DNA of 64,000 nt, taken from positions 4,793,501 through 4,857,500 of the forward strand of contig NC_014623.1 in NCBI RefSeq assembly GCF_000165485.1. Direction: 5' to 3'. Every line of letters starts with the position of its first letter. Within the stretch, counting starts at the first letter, position 1. Positions 15,616 to 24,293 of this stretch are shown piece by piece. The DNA is from Stigmatella aurantiaca DW4/3-1. Lineage in GTDB: Bacteria > Myxococcota > Myxococcia > Myxococcales > Myxococcaceae. The notes below the pieces were generated by a model that was not told the DNA's origin, made no database searches, and saw nothing but the letters and a program-made list of their open reading frames with translations. The translations under genes were made by a program, and so were the position numbers.

Positions 15616-16797
15616 ATGGCGGAAGGTCTATTCTGGTGTGCCGCCCTGCTGCTTTTGCACACATATTTTTTCTACCCGCTGCTCCTGTGCGCCATGGATG
15701 GGGTGGCCCAGGCTTTTCAGTCCATCCGGTTCATGCGCACGGGCTCCAACCGGCGCCGGGAGCCACAGGCAGGGCCGCTGCCGTCGGTGAGCTTGGTGGT
15801 GGCGGCTTACAACGAGGCGAGCTGCATTCAGCAGAAGCTGCAGAACAGCTTCGCGTTGAAGTACCCGGAGGACCGGTTCGAGGTGCTGATCGGTTCGGAT
15901 GGCTCCTCGGACGGCACGGATGAGCTGGTGCGCCAGTGCCCGGATCCACGGGTCCGGCTGTCGCCCGCGCCGCGCGCCGGGAAGACGACGGTGCTCAACC
16001 GCTGCATCCCCATGGCCCAAGGGGACATCATCGTGCTTTCGGATGCGAACACGATGATCGAGCCGGGCGCCATCGAGGCGCTCGTGCGCCACTTCGAGGA
16101 TCCCGAGGTAGGGGCCGTCTGCGGCAAGCTGCGGCTCTACAACCCGACGAAGCAGGACTACGAAGAGAGCGCGTACTGGAGCTACGAGTCGTTCATCAAG
16201 TTCTACGAAGGCAAGCGCGGGGCGGTGGTGGGGGCCAACGGCGGGTTGTATGCCATCCGCAGGACGCTCTTCACGCAGCTGCCACCCTCCACCATCGTGG
16301 ACGACTTCGTCATTCCGCTGCGCATCCTGGAGAAGGGTTACAAGGTCGTCTACGAGGCCGGGGCGGTGGCCCACGAGGAGACGACGGAGGATTACGGCAA
16401 GGAGTTCGGCCGCCGGGCGCGCATCGCGGCGGGCAACTTCCAGAGCTTGAAGATGGTGCCGGGGCTGCTGCTGCCCACGGCGGGCTTCCCGGCCTTCGCC
16501 TTCTGGTCGCACAAGCTCCTGCGCTGGTGTGCGCCGGCGCTGATGGCGGTGGCGCTGCTGGCGAACCTCTTTCTGATGGACAGCCTCTTCTACCAGTTCA
16601 CGCTCTTCTTCCAGGCGCTGTTCTATGCGCTGGCGTACCTGGGCAAGGCAGGGGTGCTCAAGGGCACGGGGCGCCGGATTGCTTCGATCGCTTACTACTT
16701 CGTGACCATGAACCTGGCCATCGTGGTGGGCTTCTGGCGGTTCTTGCGCAACGCGCAGAAGGCCGCGTGGGATCGCACCGCTCGCGCCTCGTCCTGA
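15616..16797 (+). CDS. Membrane glycosyltransferase family 2
   Basis: About 393 aa. ATG 15616 is preceded by GGAGG (15605-15609); the frame stays open further upstream but overlaps the previous gene. One N-terminal transmembrane helix (about 5-30), then a GT-A catalytic domain: VSLVVAAYNEASCIQ, IGSDGSSDGTDE (nucleotide-sugar DxD-type region), LSDANTMIE, GANGGLYAIRR and VDDFVIPLRI. At least two or three membrane helices are near the C terminus (about 295-375). This is the layout of processive or polysaccharide-type GT2 enzymes, but no QxxRW motif is obvious; instead GRRARIAAGNFQ occupies the expected place. Sugar and acceptor are unknown. The stop codon abuts the stop of the convergent neighbour with no intergenic base. 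Confidence 0.85.
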   Translation: MAEGLFWCAALLLLHTYFFYPLLLCAMDGVAQAFQSIRFMRTGSNRRREPQAGPLPSVSLVVAAYNEASCIQQKLQNSFALKYPEDRFEVLIGSDGSSDGTDELVRQCPDPRVRLSPAPRAGKTTVLNRCIPMAQGDIIVLSDANTMIEPGAIEALVRHFEDPEVGAVCGKLRLYNPTKQDYEESAYWSYESFIKFYEGKRGAVVGANGGLYAIRRTLFTQLPPSTIVDDFVIPLRILEKGYKVVYEAGAVAHEETTEDYGKEFGRRARIAAGNFQSLKMVPGLLLPTAGFPAFAFWSHKLLRWCAPALMAVALLANLFLMDSLFYQFTLFFQALFYALAYLGKAGVLKGTGRRIASIAYYFVTMNLAIVVGFWRFLRNAQKAAWDRTARASS

Positions 16798-17667
16798 TTA
16801 CCGGCTGGCCACGGCCACCGGCGCGGGAGCAGGCAGCACGGTGGCGTAGGCCGCGAAGAGTTGTCCGGTGAGGGCGAAGGAGTGGCCGGAGCTGGGCGCG
16901 CGCAGCGTGTCGTTGATGACCTGGCCGCTGCGTGCATCCTTGGCGACGCGGGGCTGAGCCAGGTTCATCCGGTAGCGGACCACGCCTCGCTTGACGCGGT
17001 GGATGACGGTGACGGTGCCATCCGCCGCCACCTTGTCCACCAGTCCCACATGGGTGAGCCCGTCGTTGCGGCGCCCGTCTCGGTTTTGATCATACGTCTC
17101 CCGGAAGAAGACGATGTCCCCGGGCGCGGGTTGTCCCCGGGTGTACACCCGGCCATGGGCTTGCGCGTGCCGGTAGATGGCGGTGACGCCGTTGTCCCCA
17201 GGCTTCGAGGTGCCCCGGAGGGAGATGCCCGCCGATGCGTAGGCGGCCTCGACGAGGCCGGTGCAGTCCGCGGAGTAGGGGCGGCCCTTCACCGTCACCT
17301 TGCTCTGGCCCACCAGGGACCGGGCGGTGGCGAGCACCGTGTCACGCGCGCTGAGAGTGCCCTCGGAGCGGGCAGGCGCGGCGGGCTTCTTCGCCGGGGC
17401 ACGGGCCACGCGGGGAGTGGGCTTGGAGCTGGAGGGCTTCCTGGCTGCCCCAGCCGGTGAAGCGGGGGAACGGGAGGGCTCTGCCACGGGCGCCTGGGCG
17501 ATGGCGGGCTCCGGGGATTCCGTCTCCTCTGGAATGTCTCGCGGCGCCGCGGCGGGGGTGAGGGGGCGGTAGCGCAGCCCCTCGAAGGCCATTTGGCCTC
17601 CCATCGGTCCCCCCGTGGCACACCCCGTCATCCACAACACCCCAGCCACCAGCACGAAGAGCTTCAT
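16798..17667 (-). CDS. NlpC/P60-like (CHAP-type) lipoprotein, putative cell-wall peptidase
   Basis: About 289 aa from ATG 17667 (MKLFVLVAG...). Lipobox MTGC ends a short signal peptide, so the protein is a lipoprotein. A Pro/Ala/Lys-rich linker (about 35-110) leads to a C-terminal papain-like domain. The predicted catalytic Cys is in YSADCTGLVEAAYASAG and the His in GLTHVGLVDKV, with GQPAPGDIVFF as the typical intervening segment. NlpC/P60 and CHAP enzymes cleave peptidoglycan peptide or amidase bonds. It is divergent from the lipoprotein gene starting at 17797. Substrate is not known, and the enzyme class is inferred from Cys/His context. Confidence 0.8.
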   Translation of the reverse strand: MKLFVLVAGVLWMTGCATGGPMGGQMAFEGLRYRPLTPAAAPRDIPEETESPEPAIAQAPVAEPSRSPASPAGAARKPSSSKPTPRVARAPAKKPAAPARSEGTLSARDTVLATARSLVGQSKVTVKGRPYSADCTGLVEAAYASAGISLRGTSKPGDNGVTAIYRHAQAHGRVYTRGQPAPGDIVFFRETYDQNRDGRRNDGLTHVGLVDKVAADGTVTVIHRVKRGVVRYRMNLAQPRVAKDARSGQVINDTLRAPSSGHSFALTGQLFAAYATVLPAPAPVAVASR

Positions 17668-17796
17668 GGAACCTCCCAGCAAGTCCACGGGCCCATGGTC
17701 AGGGGGGGAGACGGTGTCGTCAAAAAACCTACCCAGGCAACCGTCCGCCAGGGCTCAGGTTTTCCCTCTCCGAGCCGGTGGGATAAGGGTGGGGGG

Positions 17797-19488
17797 ATGG
17801 CCAAGCTCTTCCCCCTGGTGGTCCTGTTGCTGCTCACAGGTTGTGCGTCCCGGGCCTACCAACGGGCCAAAGAGGCCGACACGGTGGAGGCGTACCGCGC
17901 CTTTCTCCGGGAGCACCCCCAGGACACGCTCGCCGAGGCGGTGCAGGTGCGCATCGAGGAGTTGGAGTTCGCGGAGGCTCGGAAGCTGCACACGGTGGTG
18001 GCCTACAAGCGCTTCCTGGAGTCCTACCCGGAGGCGGCGCAGACGCGCGCGGCGAGTTCGCTGCTGGAGGGGCTGCGCTTCAACGCCGCGAAGGAGGCGA
18101 ACACGGCGGCGGGCTGGCGTCAGTTCCTGGCGGATCATCCCGAGGGAGCCCAGCGGGACGAGGCGAAGCGGTTGCTGGCGGAGGCGGAGCGCCAGGAGCT
18201 GGCCTCGACCGGGGATTCGAAGCAGCTCGCGTCTTTTTTGCGAGGCGCGGAGGACGACCCCCGGCGGCTCGAGGTCGAGGAGCGGCTGGACACGCAGTCC
18301 TTCGTCCAGGCGCGGGCTTCGGGGGCGACGAAGCTCTTCGCGTACCTGAGGGACTTTCCGGCGGGACGCCACCGGGAAGAGGCCAAGGTGATGCTGCTGA
18401 GCCTGGAGCTGGAGGGGTTGCTCGTCTCGGGCTTGCTGGAAGAGGTGGAGGCGCGGTTGAAGACGAGCCCGTTGGGGCCTCAGCTCCCCAATTGGTCCAC
18501 GCGGATGGTGCGGGCCCGGGCCGAGCGCGAGGCGCGCGAGTCCCGTGAGCCGCTGGCCCAGGCGGTCCAGGCTGGGTACTACCTTCGGGACCTTGGGGAT
18601 CTCGAACGGGCCCTGGGCGCGCCGGACCCCTTGGACCGGTGGGAGGCGGCGGAGGAACTGGGCCAGCACGTCTCGGTGCGTGCCCTGGAGCCGCTGCTGA
18701 CGGCCTTCCGGACTGCGCGCAATCCGCTCATCCGCTTGCGCGCGCTGGAGAGTCTCCAGAGCGTACTGCGGGCCCTGCCCCGGGAAGTCGCCGAGTATGA
18801 GGTCGCCTCGCGGCTGGAGAGCCTGCGCGAGCGCGCGAGCAGCGCGGAGGTGTACCTCACCATCGCGGCGTTGCTGGATCTGACCGGGCAGCTCGAACTG
18901 GCGGCCACCGAGTACCAGCGGGCCTTCGATGCGGGCGCACCGGATCCCGTGGTGCTGCGCCGCTGGGTGCAGCTGCGCCAGGAGCGGCGCCAGCCCTTCT
19001 CCGCGGCGGTGGCGGCGCGGCAGCTCGCGCTGTGGTCGCTCGGGGTGGCACGCGAGGAGGAGGTGTCCGCCGAAGGGGGAGTGCCGCTGGCCTCGGCCCG
19101 GCAGCTCTGCGCGGCGCTGGAGAACGCGCGCTTCGCCGCGGACGTCATTTCGCGGGTGCGCCAGACGGCGACGGAGTTTCCCGAGGATCTGGAGGGCTTT
19201 GGCCTGCTGGCCTCGGATGCGGTGAAGCTCTCGGAGGCCCGGCTGGCGGACGCGGAGCTGCTGCTGCGCGAGCGCAACCCCCACGCCCGCCTGTGCCGGG
19301 ACAGGCAGGTGCGCGAGCGCCTGGACAGCGCGGTGAAGGAACGCACGGCGGCCGTGGAGGCGGTGGGCTCGAAGCTGCCGAAGATGGCCCCCCTGCTGTG
19401 GGCCTTGGTGAAAGACCGGGATCCGGTGCCGGAAGTCCGCGCCGTGGCCGCCGCGAAGCTGAGCGCGCTCGAGGGGCGGGGGAACTGA
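17797..19488 (+). CDS. Lipoprotein with HEAT/TPR-like helical repeats
   Basis: About 563 aa, ATG 17797 after a G-rich Shine-Dalgarno (AAGGGTGGGG). Signal peptide with lipobox LTGC. The mature N-terminal half contains repeated motifs of about 40 residues that pair A.T.EAYRAFL and HPQ/YPEA elements (VEAYRAFLREHPQDTLAEA, VVAYKRFLESYPEAAQTRA, AAGWRQFLADHPEGAQRDE), a solenoid pattern. The middle has HEAT-like segments (VRALEPLLTAFRTARNPLIRLRALESL), and the end a further HEAT-like repeat (ALVKDRDPVPEVRAVAAAKL). Such proteins usually scaffold envelope complexes. No enzymatic motif seen; specific role unknown. Confidence 0.75.
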   Translation: MAKLFPLVVLLLLTGCASRAYQRAKEADTVEAYRAFLREHPQDTLAEAVQVRIEELEFAEARKLHTVVAYKRFLESYPEAAQTRAASSLLEGLRFNAAKEANTAAGWRQFLADHPEGAQRDEAKRLLAEAERQELASTGDSKQLASFLRGAEDDPRRLEVEERLDTQSFVQARASGATKLFAYLRDFPAGRHREEAKVMLLSLELEGLLVSGLLEEVEARLKTSPLGPQLPNWSTRMVRARAEREARESREPLAQAVQAGYYLRDLGDLERALGAPDPLDRWEAAEELGQHVSVRALEPLLTAFRTARNPLIRLRALESLQSVLRALPREVAEYEVASRLESLRERASSAEVYLTIAALLDLTGQLELAATEYQRAFDAGAPDPVVLRRWVQLRQERRQPFSAAVAARQLALWSLGVAREEEVSAEGGVPLASARQLCAALENARFAADVISRVRQTATEFPEDLEGFGLLASDAVKLSEARLADAELLLRERNPHARLCRDRQVRERLDSAVKERTAAVEAVGSKLPKMAPLLWALVKDRDPVPEVRAVAAAKLSALEGRGN

Positions 19489-19537
19489 TCGGATTGTCCC
19501 TGTCGGCGCCGAGGGGGACGGTTAGAGTTCCAGGCTC

Positions 19538-21616
19538 ATGGCCACGCGCACCTACACGCTCAAGGTCACTCAGGCCAAGCCCCGCCTGCGGATCGACTAT
19601 GCGGCGCTCCTCAACGAGGAGCAGCTCCGGGCGGTCGAAGCAGGGGAGGGGCCCGCGCTGGTCATCGCTGGGGCGGGGACGGGCAAGACGCGCACGCTGA
19701 CGTTCCGGGTGGCGCGGCTGCTGGAGCGGGGGATCCCTCCCGAGGGGGTGCTGTTGCTCACCTTCACCAACAAGGCGGCCCGGGAGATGACACGGCGGGT
19801 GGAGGAGCTGGCCGGGGGGTTCGTGGACGTGCGCCGGATTCTCGGTGGCACCTTCCACCACGCGGCCCACGCCCTGCTGCGCCAGTTCGCCCCCACGCTG
19901 GGGTTTGCCACCTCTTTCACGGTCCTGGACCGGGAGGATGCCAGGGATCTGATGGCCTCGTGTGTCTCCGAGCGGAAGATCTCCCGCGAGCGGCGCTTCC
20001 CGCGCGCCGAGGTGGTCCTGGACATGGTCTCCACGGCCATCAATCTGCAGAAGCCGCTGGCGGAGGTGCTGGTGGACCGGCGTCCGCAGTTCCTGCCCCT
20101 GGCGGAGGAGGTGCTGGCGGTGGGGCAGCGCTTCCAGCAGCGCAAGCAGCAGATGAACCTGATGGACTTCGACGATCTGCTGTTGCACCTCAAGCGGTTG
20201 CTGGCCGAGCACCCCGCAGTGCGCGCCCAGCTCGTCGAGCGGTTCCAGTGCGTTCTGGTGGACGAATACCAGGACACCAACCGCCTCCAGGGCGATCTGG
20301 TGGACCTGCTCGTGGGCGAGCGCAAGAACCTGACGGTGGTGGGAGACGACTGCCAGTCCATCTACAGCTTCCGGGGAGCGGACTTCACCAACATCATCGA
20401 TTTCCCGCAGCGCTATCCGGGCTGCGGCGTGTACCCGCTGACGCGCAACTACCGCTCCACGCCGCAGATCCTCGCGCTGGCCAACGCCTCCATCGCTCTC
20501 AACCAGCGCCAGTTTCACAAGCAGCTCACTGCCTCGCGGCAGCCCGGGGTGCCCCCCGTGGTGGTTCCCACCCGGGACACGGACGAGCAGGCCACGTTCG
20601 TGGCCCAGCGCATCCTGGAACTGCGCGAGGAGGGGCTGCCGCTGGAGGAGATGGCGGTGCTCTACCGGGCCCACAGCCACTCGCTGGAACTCCAGATCGA
20701 GTTGACCCGGCGGGGCATCCCCTTCCGGGTCCGCTCTGGGGTGCGCTTCTTCGAGCAGGCCCACATCAAGGACGTGCTCGCCCACCTGCGCCTGGTCCAC
20801 AACCCCGGAGACGAGCTGGCCTTCAAACGCGTGGTCAAGCTCGTCTCCGGGGTCGGACAGGCCACGGCGGAAGCCCTGTGGACGGCGCTGGGGGCCCTGC
20901 CCGAGGCGGCCTCTCTCAAGGATGCGCTGCGCCACCCGGACGTGAGCGCCCAGGTGCCCCGCCGGGCCTCGGCGGGATTTGCCCGCTTCGCGGCCCTGAT
21001 GACCCGGCTCACGCGGGAGGATGCGGCCCGGACCCCGGGCCAGCTCATCGAGGATGTGTTGAGGGGAGGGTACGGGGAGTACCTCCGGGACGAGTTCGGA
21101 GCCGATGGGCGCCGGGAGGAGGACATCCGCCAGCTGGCGGAGTACGCCGGGCGGTTCGAGGATCTGCCCCGCTTCCTGTCGGAAATTGCCCTGATTTCCG
21201 AGTTCTCCGCCGAGGAAGCGGTCGAGACGGAAGCGCCGGACGAGTTCCTGACGCTGTCCACGGTGCACCAGGCCAAGGGGCTGGAGTGGGGGGCGGTCTT
21301 CGTGATCTGGCTGGCGGAGGGGCGCTTTCCGATGGTGAATGCCGCCCGGGACGAGGCGGAAGAGGAGGAGGAGCGGCGCCTCTTCTACGTCGCGGTGACC
21401 CGGGCCAAGGACGAGCTGGCCTTGACCTACCCGCTGACGACCAACCCCCAGGACGGGACGCGCATCATCGTGAGGCAGTCCCGCTTCATCGAGGAGCTGC
21501 CGGTGGGAGAAGAGGCGCCCTACGACCGGCTCATCCTCGAGGAGCTGGAGACGCCGGAGCTTCCCCGCCTGGAGGGAGGGAAGGCCCCCAAGCCGGGACC
21601 GGATGCCCTGGACTAG
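19538..21616 (+). CDS. UvrD/Rep-family ATP-dependent DNA helicase
   Basis: 692 aa, superfamily 1A helicase moving 3' to 5' on single-stranded DNA in repair or replication restart. All core motifs are visible: Walker A AGAGTGKTRT (I), TFTNKAAREM (Ia), VDEYQDTN (II, Walker B), GDDCQSIYSFRGA (III), LTRNYRSTPQI (IV), TVHQAKGLEW (V) and FYVAVTRAKDEL (VI). It begins with a 20-residue extension before LNEEQLRAVEAGEGP, a normal Q-motif region. Length and order suit UvrD/PcrA/Rep, though the short C terminus lacks the basic PcrA tail. Housekeeping gene, no operon partner apparent. Confidence 0.92.
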   Translation: MATRTYTLKVTQAKPRLRIDYAALLNEEQLRAVEAGEGPALVIAGAGTGKTRTLTFRVARLLERGIPPEGVLLLTFTNKAAREMTRRVEELAGGFVDVRRILGGTFHHAAHALLRQFAPTLGFATSFTVLDREDARDLMASCVSERKISRERRFPRAEVVLDMVSTAINLQKPLAEVLVDRRPQFLPLAEEVLAVGQRFQQRKQQMNLMDFDDLLLHLKRLLAEHPAVRAQLVERFQCVLVDEYQDTNRLQGDLVDLLVGERKNLTVVGDDCQSIYSFRGADFTNIIDFPQRYPGCGVYPLTRNYRSTPQILALANASIALNQRQFHKQLTASRQPGVPPVVVPTRDTDEQATFVAQRILELREEGLPLEEMAVLYRAHSHSLELQIELTRRGIPFRVRSGVRFFEQAHIKDVLAHLRLVHNPGDELAFKRVVKLVSGVGQATAEALWTALGALPEAASLKDALRHPDVSAQVPRRASAGFARFAALMTRLTREDAARTPGQLIEDVLRGGYGEYLRDEFGADGRREEDIRQLAEYAGRFEDLPRFLSEIALISEFSAEEAVETEAPDEFLTLSTVHQAKGLEWGAVFVIWLAEGRFPMVNAARDEAEEEEERRLFYVAVTRAKDELALTYPLTTNPQDGTRIIVRQSRFIEELPVGEEAPYDRLILEELETPELPRLEGGKAPKPGPDALD

Positions 21617-21704
21617 CAGGACAGTACAGAAACGCGCATAGCGTACCCTGACGTGATACAGAGTCGGACGGGCGGTGAGCTTCCCAGGCCGGCCCTGCGA
21701 CCTC

Positions 21705-23324
21705 ATGGCGGATAAACCTCGAATCGTCGGGATTGACCTAGGCACGACCAACACGCTGGTCGCGTCCGTGCGCAACCGCATCCCGAAGATTGTCCCGACT
21801 GATCGGGGCAATCTCATCCTGCCGTCGGTGGTCGCGCTGTCGGCCAAGGGGGACCTGCTGGTCGGAGGGGTGGCCAAGGACCAAATGGTCACCAACCCCA
21901 AGAACACGCTCTATGGCACCAAGCGCCTCATCGGGCGCAAGTACCACTCCAAGGTGGTCGAGGAGCTCAAGAGCTACTTCAACTACGACATCGTCGAGGG
22001 CCCTGACGGGGACGCGGCGGTGATGCTCGGCGGGACGATGTACACCCTGCCGCACGTCTCCAGCCTGATCCTCGGACAGATCAAGACCATTGCCGAGCAG
22101 TTCCTCGGTGGCCCCATCACCGAGGCGGTCATCTCGGTCCCGGCCTACTACAACGACAACCAGCGCAACGCCGTGAAGGAAGCGGGCCGCCTGGCCGGTT
22201 TCGACGTCAAGCGCATCGTCAGCGAGCCCACCGCGGCGGCCCTGGCCTACGGCTTCAACCGGGGCCTGAACCAGAAGATCCTCGTCTACGATCTGGGCGG
22301 AGGCACCTTCGACGTCTCGGTGCTTCAACTCAACGGCAACGTCTTCGAGGTGCTCGCCACGGGCGGTGACACCTTCCTGGGCGGCGTGGACTTCGACAAC
22401 CGGGTGATGGACTACCTGCTGGCGCAGTTCTACGAGCAGACCAAGGTGGACCTCTCGCAGAACCCCGCCGCCCTGCCGCGCATCAAGAACGCCGCGGAGA
22501 GCGCGAAGATCGATCTCACCCTGCGCCTCAACGTCCTCATCGAGCTGCCCTACGTCGGGGAGCGCAAGGGCAAGCCCCTGGACTTGCGCATTCCCCTGAC
22601 CCGCGACGAGCTCAACGATCTCACGAAGGATCTGGTGGAGCGCACCTTCACGATCTGCGACCGGGTGCTGGAAGAGAAGGGCCTCAAGCCCTCGGAGATC
22701 GACGAGATCATCCTGGTGGGGGGCCAGAGCCGCATGCCGCTGGTACAGCAGCGGATCCAGGAGCACTTCGGCAAGCCGCCGCGCAAGGGTGTCCACCCGG
22801 ACGAGTGCGTGGCGCTGGGCGCTGCGCTGCTGGGCGACTCGCTGGGCAGCATTGACTCGGTGGAGCTGTTCGATGCCCTGTCCATGCCCATCAGCTACGG
22901 GTTGCCCGACGGACGGGTGAAGCACATCATCGAGAAGAACGTGCAGGGGCCCCTGACGCGCAGCTTCCGCCTGCCTTCCCCCGTGGATCCCAGCTCGCCC
23001 TACATCGAGATGGACATCTTCCAGGGCGACAGCGACTACATGGTGGACAATGAGTACCTGGGGACGGTGCGCGTTGCCGCGGCCTCGGCGGGACGGAAGA
23101 TCGACTTCCACCTGACGGCGGAGTGTCTCCTTCAGGTGCTGGTGGAGGATCCCACCAAGTCACCCCCCATGAATCCGCTGGCCCTGGCGACGCGGGACAC
23201 GCCCGAGATCTTGAAGAAGGCCATTGAGGAGGCCCTGTCGCGTGAGCCTCCTCCAGAGGATGAGCCAAAGAAGGCGAGCGGGGGGCTCTTCTCCAGCCTG
23301 ACCCGGGTCTTCCGCAGGAAATAA
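21705..23324 (+). CDS. Short DnaK/Hsp70-family protein
   Basis: 539 aa from ATG 21705 (MADKPRIVGIDLGTTN); GTG 21675 would add ten unlikely residues. Complete Hsp70 ATPase domain: phosphate-1 GIDLGTTNTLVA, VSVPAYYNDNQR, connect motifs, DLGGGTFDVSVL and VGGQSRMPLVQQ. The substrate-binding beta region is present but shortened, and the C-terminal alpha-helical lid is missing; the protein ends in a basic GGLFSSLTRVFRRK tail. Hsp70 homologues in Myxococcus (SglK/StkA) act in motility and surface polysaccharide, but I cannot assign this copy to them. It is followed within 9 bases by a SCP2-like gene and a small helical gene, probably one operon. Confidence 0.9.
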   Translation: MADKPRIVGIDLGTTNTLVASVRNRIPKIVPTDRGNLILPSVVALSAKGDLLVGGVAKDQMVTNPKNTLYGTKRLIGRKYHSKVVEELKSYFNYDIVEGPDGDAAVMLGGTMYTLPHVSSLILGQIKTIAEQFLGGPITEAVISVPAYYNDNQRNAVKEAGRLAGFDVKRIVSEPTAAALAYGFNRGLNQKILVYDLGGGTFDVSVLQLNGNVFEVLATGGDTFLGGVDFDNRVMDYLLAQFYEQTKVDLSQNPAALPRIKNAAESAKIDLTLRLNVLIELPYVGERKGKPLDLRIPLTRDELNDLTKDLVERTFTICDRVLEEKGLKPSEIDEIILVGGQSRMPLVQQRIQEHFGKPPRKGVHPDECVALGAALLGDSLGSIDSVELFDALSMPISYGLPDGRVKHIIEKNVQGPLTRSFRLPSPVDPSSPYIEMDIFQGDSDYMVDNEYLGTVRVAAASAGRKIDFHLTAECLLQVLVEDPTKSPPMNPLALATRDTPEILKKAIEEALSREPPPEDEPKKASGGLFSSLTRVFRRK

Positions 23325-23333
23325 GGGGGCGAG

Positions 23334-23759
23334 ATGCCGATATTCCCGTCGAAGGAATGGTGTGAGGAAGCGGTGCGCCTCACCAATGCGGACCCCGAGG
23401 CCACACAGGCCGGGCAAGGCTGGAAGGGGGACTTCGGAGCCGTGGTGGAGGCCGAGCCAGGCAAGCTGGACCGGATCTTCGTGGCATACCTCGTCCCCCA
23501 GGACGGCCGCATCGTGAAGCTGCACGTGCTGGCCGACCCGGACGATCTGGATGAGTTCGATCCCGCCTATGTGGCGCGGGCCCCCTATTCGGTGTGGAAG
23601 CAGCTCCTGCAGGGCACCCTGGATCCGGTGGAGGCGGTGCTCCGGCGCCGCATCGCCGTGAAGGGGGACTTGCAGCCGCTCATCGAGCGGATGCGGTTCA
23701 AGGGCATCGCGGACCGCGTGTTCGCGCAGCTCAAGACGGAATTCGCGGACGAGCGGTGA
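23334..23759 (+). CDS. SCP2-like sterol-carrier fold protein
   Basis: 141 aa. Start ATG 23334 follows AGGGGG closely. By pattern it resembles bacterial SCP2-type lipid-binding domains: an N-terminal helix (PSKEWCEEAVRLTNAD), a beta-rich centre (GDFGAVVEAEPGKL, RIFVAYLVPQDGRI), then SVWKQLLQGTLDPVEAVLRRRIAVKGDLQPLIERM, where the helix-loop with Gly-Asp is characteristic. Such domains bind acyl chains or sterols in the cytoplasm. It sits between a short Hsp70 gene and a small helical gene, which suggests a shared but unknown task. Assignment is by eye and therefore moderate. Confidence 0.65.
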   Translation: MPIFPSKEWCEEAVRLTNADPEATQAGQGWKGDFGAVVEAEPGKLDRIFVAYLVPQDGRIVKLHVLADPDDLDEFDPAYVARAPYSVWKQLLQGTLDPVEAVLRRRIAVKGDLQPLIERMRFKGIADRVFAQLKTEFADER

Positions 23760-23778
23760 AGGAAGGAGCGACACGGCG

Positions 23779-24057
23779 ATGGGCATCGGCAGCGATCTGA
23801 AGAAGCGGGCCCTGGGACTCTCGGCCAAGGCGGTGGAGCGGCTCATGGCGGACGAGAAGCGCGCCATGCAGATCGCCGACGCCATCGGGAAGGTGCAGCG
23901 GGGCAAGCAGGCGCTCGACAAGGGGCACGAGGAGCTGATGAAGGCGCTCCATGTCGCCACCCCGGGCGACTTCAAGACCGTGGGCAAGAGGCTCTCGGGG
24001 CTCAAGCGCCGCCTGCGGGAACTGGACGAGAAGCTGGACGAGCTCTCGCGGAAGTGA
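23779..24057 (+). CDS. Small charged helical (coiled-coil) protein, unknown
   Basis: 92 aa, rich in Lys, Glu, Arg and Leu with heptad-like spacing (LKRRLRELDEKLDELSRK) in the C-terminal third, so a coiled coil is likely. No signal peptide or membrane helix. AAGGAG lies 10 bases before ATG 23779. It closes the Hsp70-SCP2-like gene set (gap of 19 bases). No family recognised. Confidence 0.65.
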   Translation: MGIGSDLKKRALGLSAKAVERLMADEKRAMQIADAIGKVQRGKQALDKGHEELMKALHVATPGDFKTVGKRLSGLKRRLRELDEKLDELSRK

Positions 24058-24104
24058 GCCCCGGCACGAGGGGGGCGATTCGAAAGGGGGAGCGAGAAAT
24101 AGCG

Positions 24105-24134
24105 TTGACAGGCGAGGGCGGCGGATGGCATTTA
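24105..24134 (+). promoter_or_regulatory. Promoter of tRNA-Val
   Basis: A consensus -35 TTGACA (24105-24110) and an AT-rich -10 (CATTTA at 24129-24134) with an 18-base spacer, about 22 bases before the mature tRNA. The position and quality fit a stable-RNA promoter. Confidence 0.55.
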
Positions 24135-24155
24135 CCCCCGCGTCGCACACGGCAC

Positions 24156-24227
24156 GGGCGTATAGCTCAGCGGTAGAGCACTGCCTTCACACGGCAGGGG
24201 TCGCAGGTTCAAACCCTGCTGCGCCCA
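24156..24227 (+). tRNA. tRNA-Val(CAC)
   Basis: 72 nucleotides fold as a complete cloverleaf without encoded CCA. Acceptor stem GGGCGTA pairs with TGCGCCC (one G-T pair), D-arm GCTC/GAGC, anticodon stem CTGCC/GGCAG with loop TTCACAC (anticodon CAC, reads GTG), and T-arm GCAGG/CCTGC with TTCAAAC. A terminator follows immediately. Confidence 0.96.
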
Positions 24228-24233
24228 CTCGAG

Positions 24234-24286
24234 AGAGGCCGGACCTTCAGGGGATTTCCCCACAAGGTCCGGCCTCTTCTTTTTTG
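24234..24286. terminator. Intrinsic terminator after tRNA-Val, probably bidirectional
   Basis: A perfect 14-bp stem (AGAGGCCGGACCTT with AAGGTCCGGCCTCT), whose 16-base loop contains an inner GGGGA/TCCCC hairpin, is followed by TTCTTTTTT. It ends the tRNA transcript, and its position just beyond the stop of the minus-strand caspase-like gene suggests it may also serve that gene. Confidence 0.9.
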
Positions 24287-24293
24287 CCCGCGC

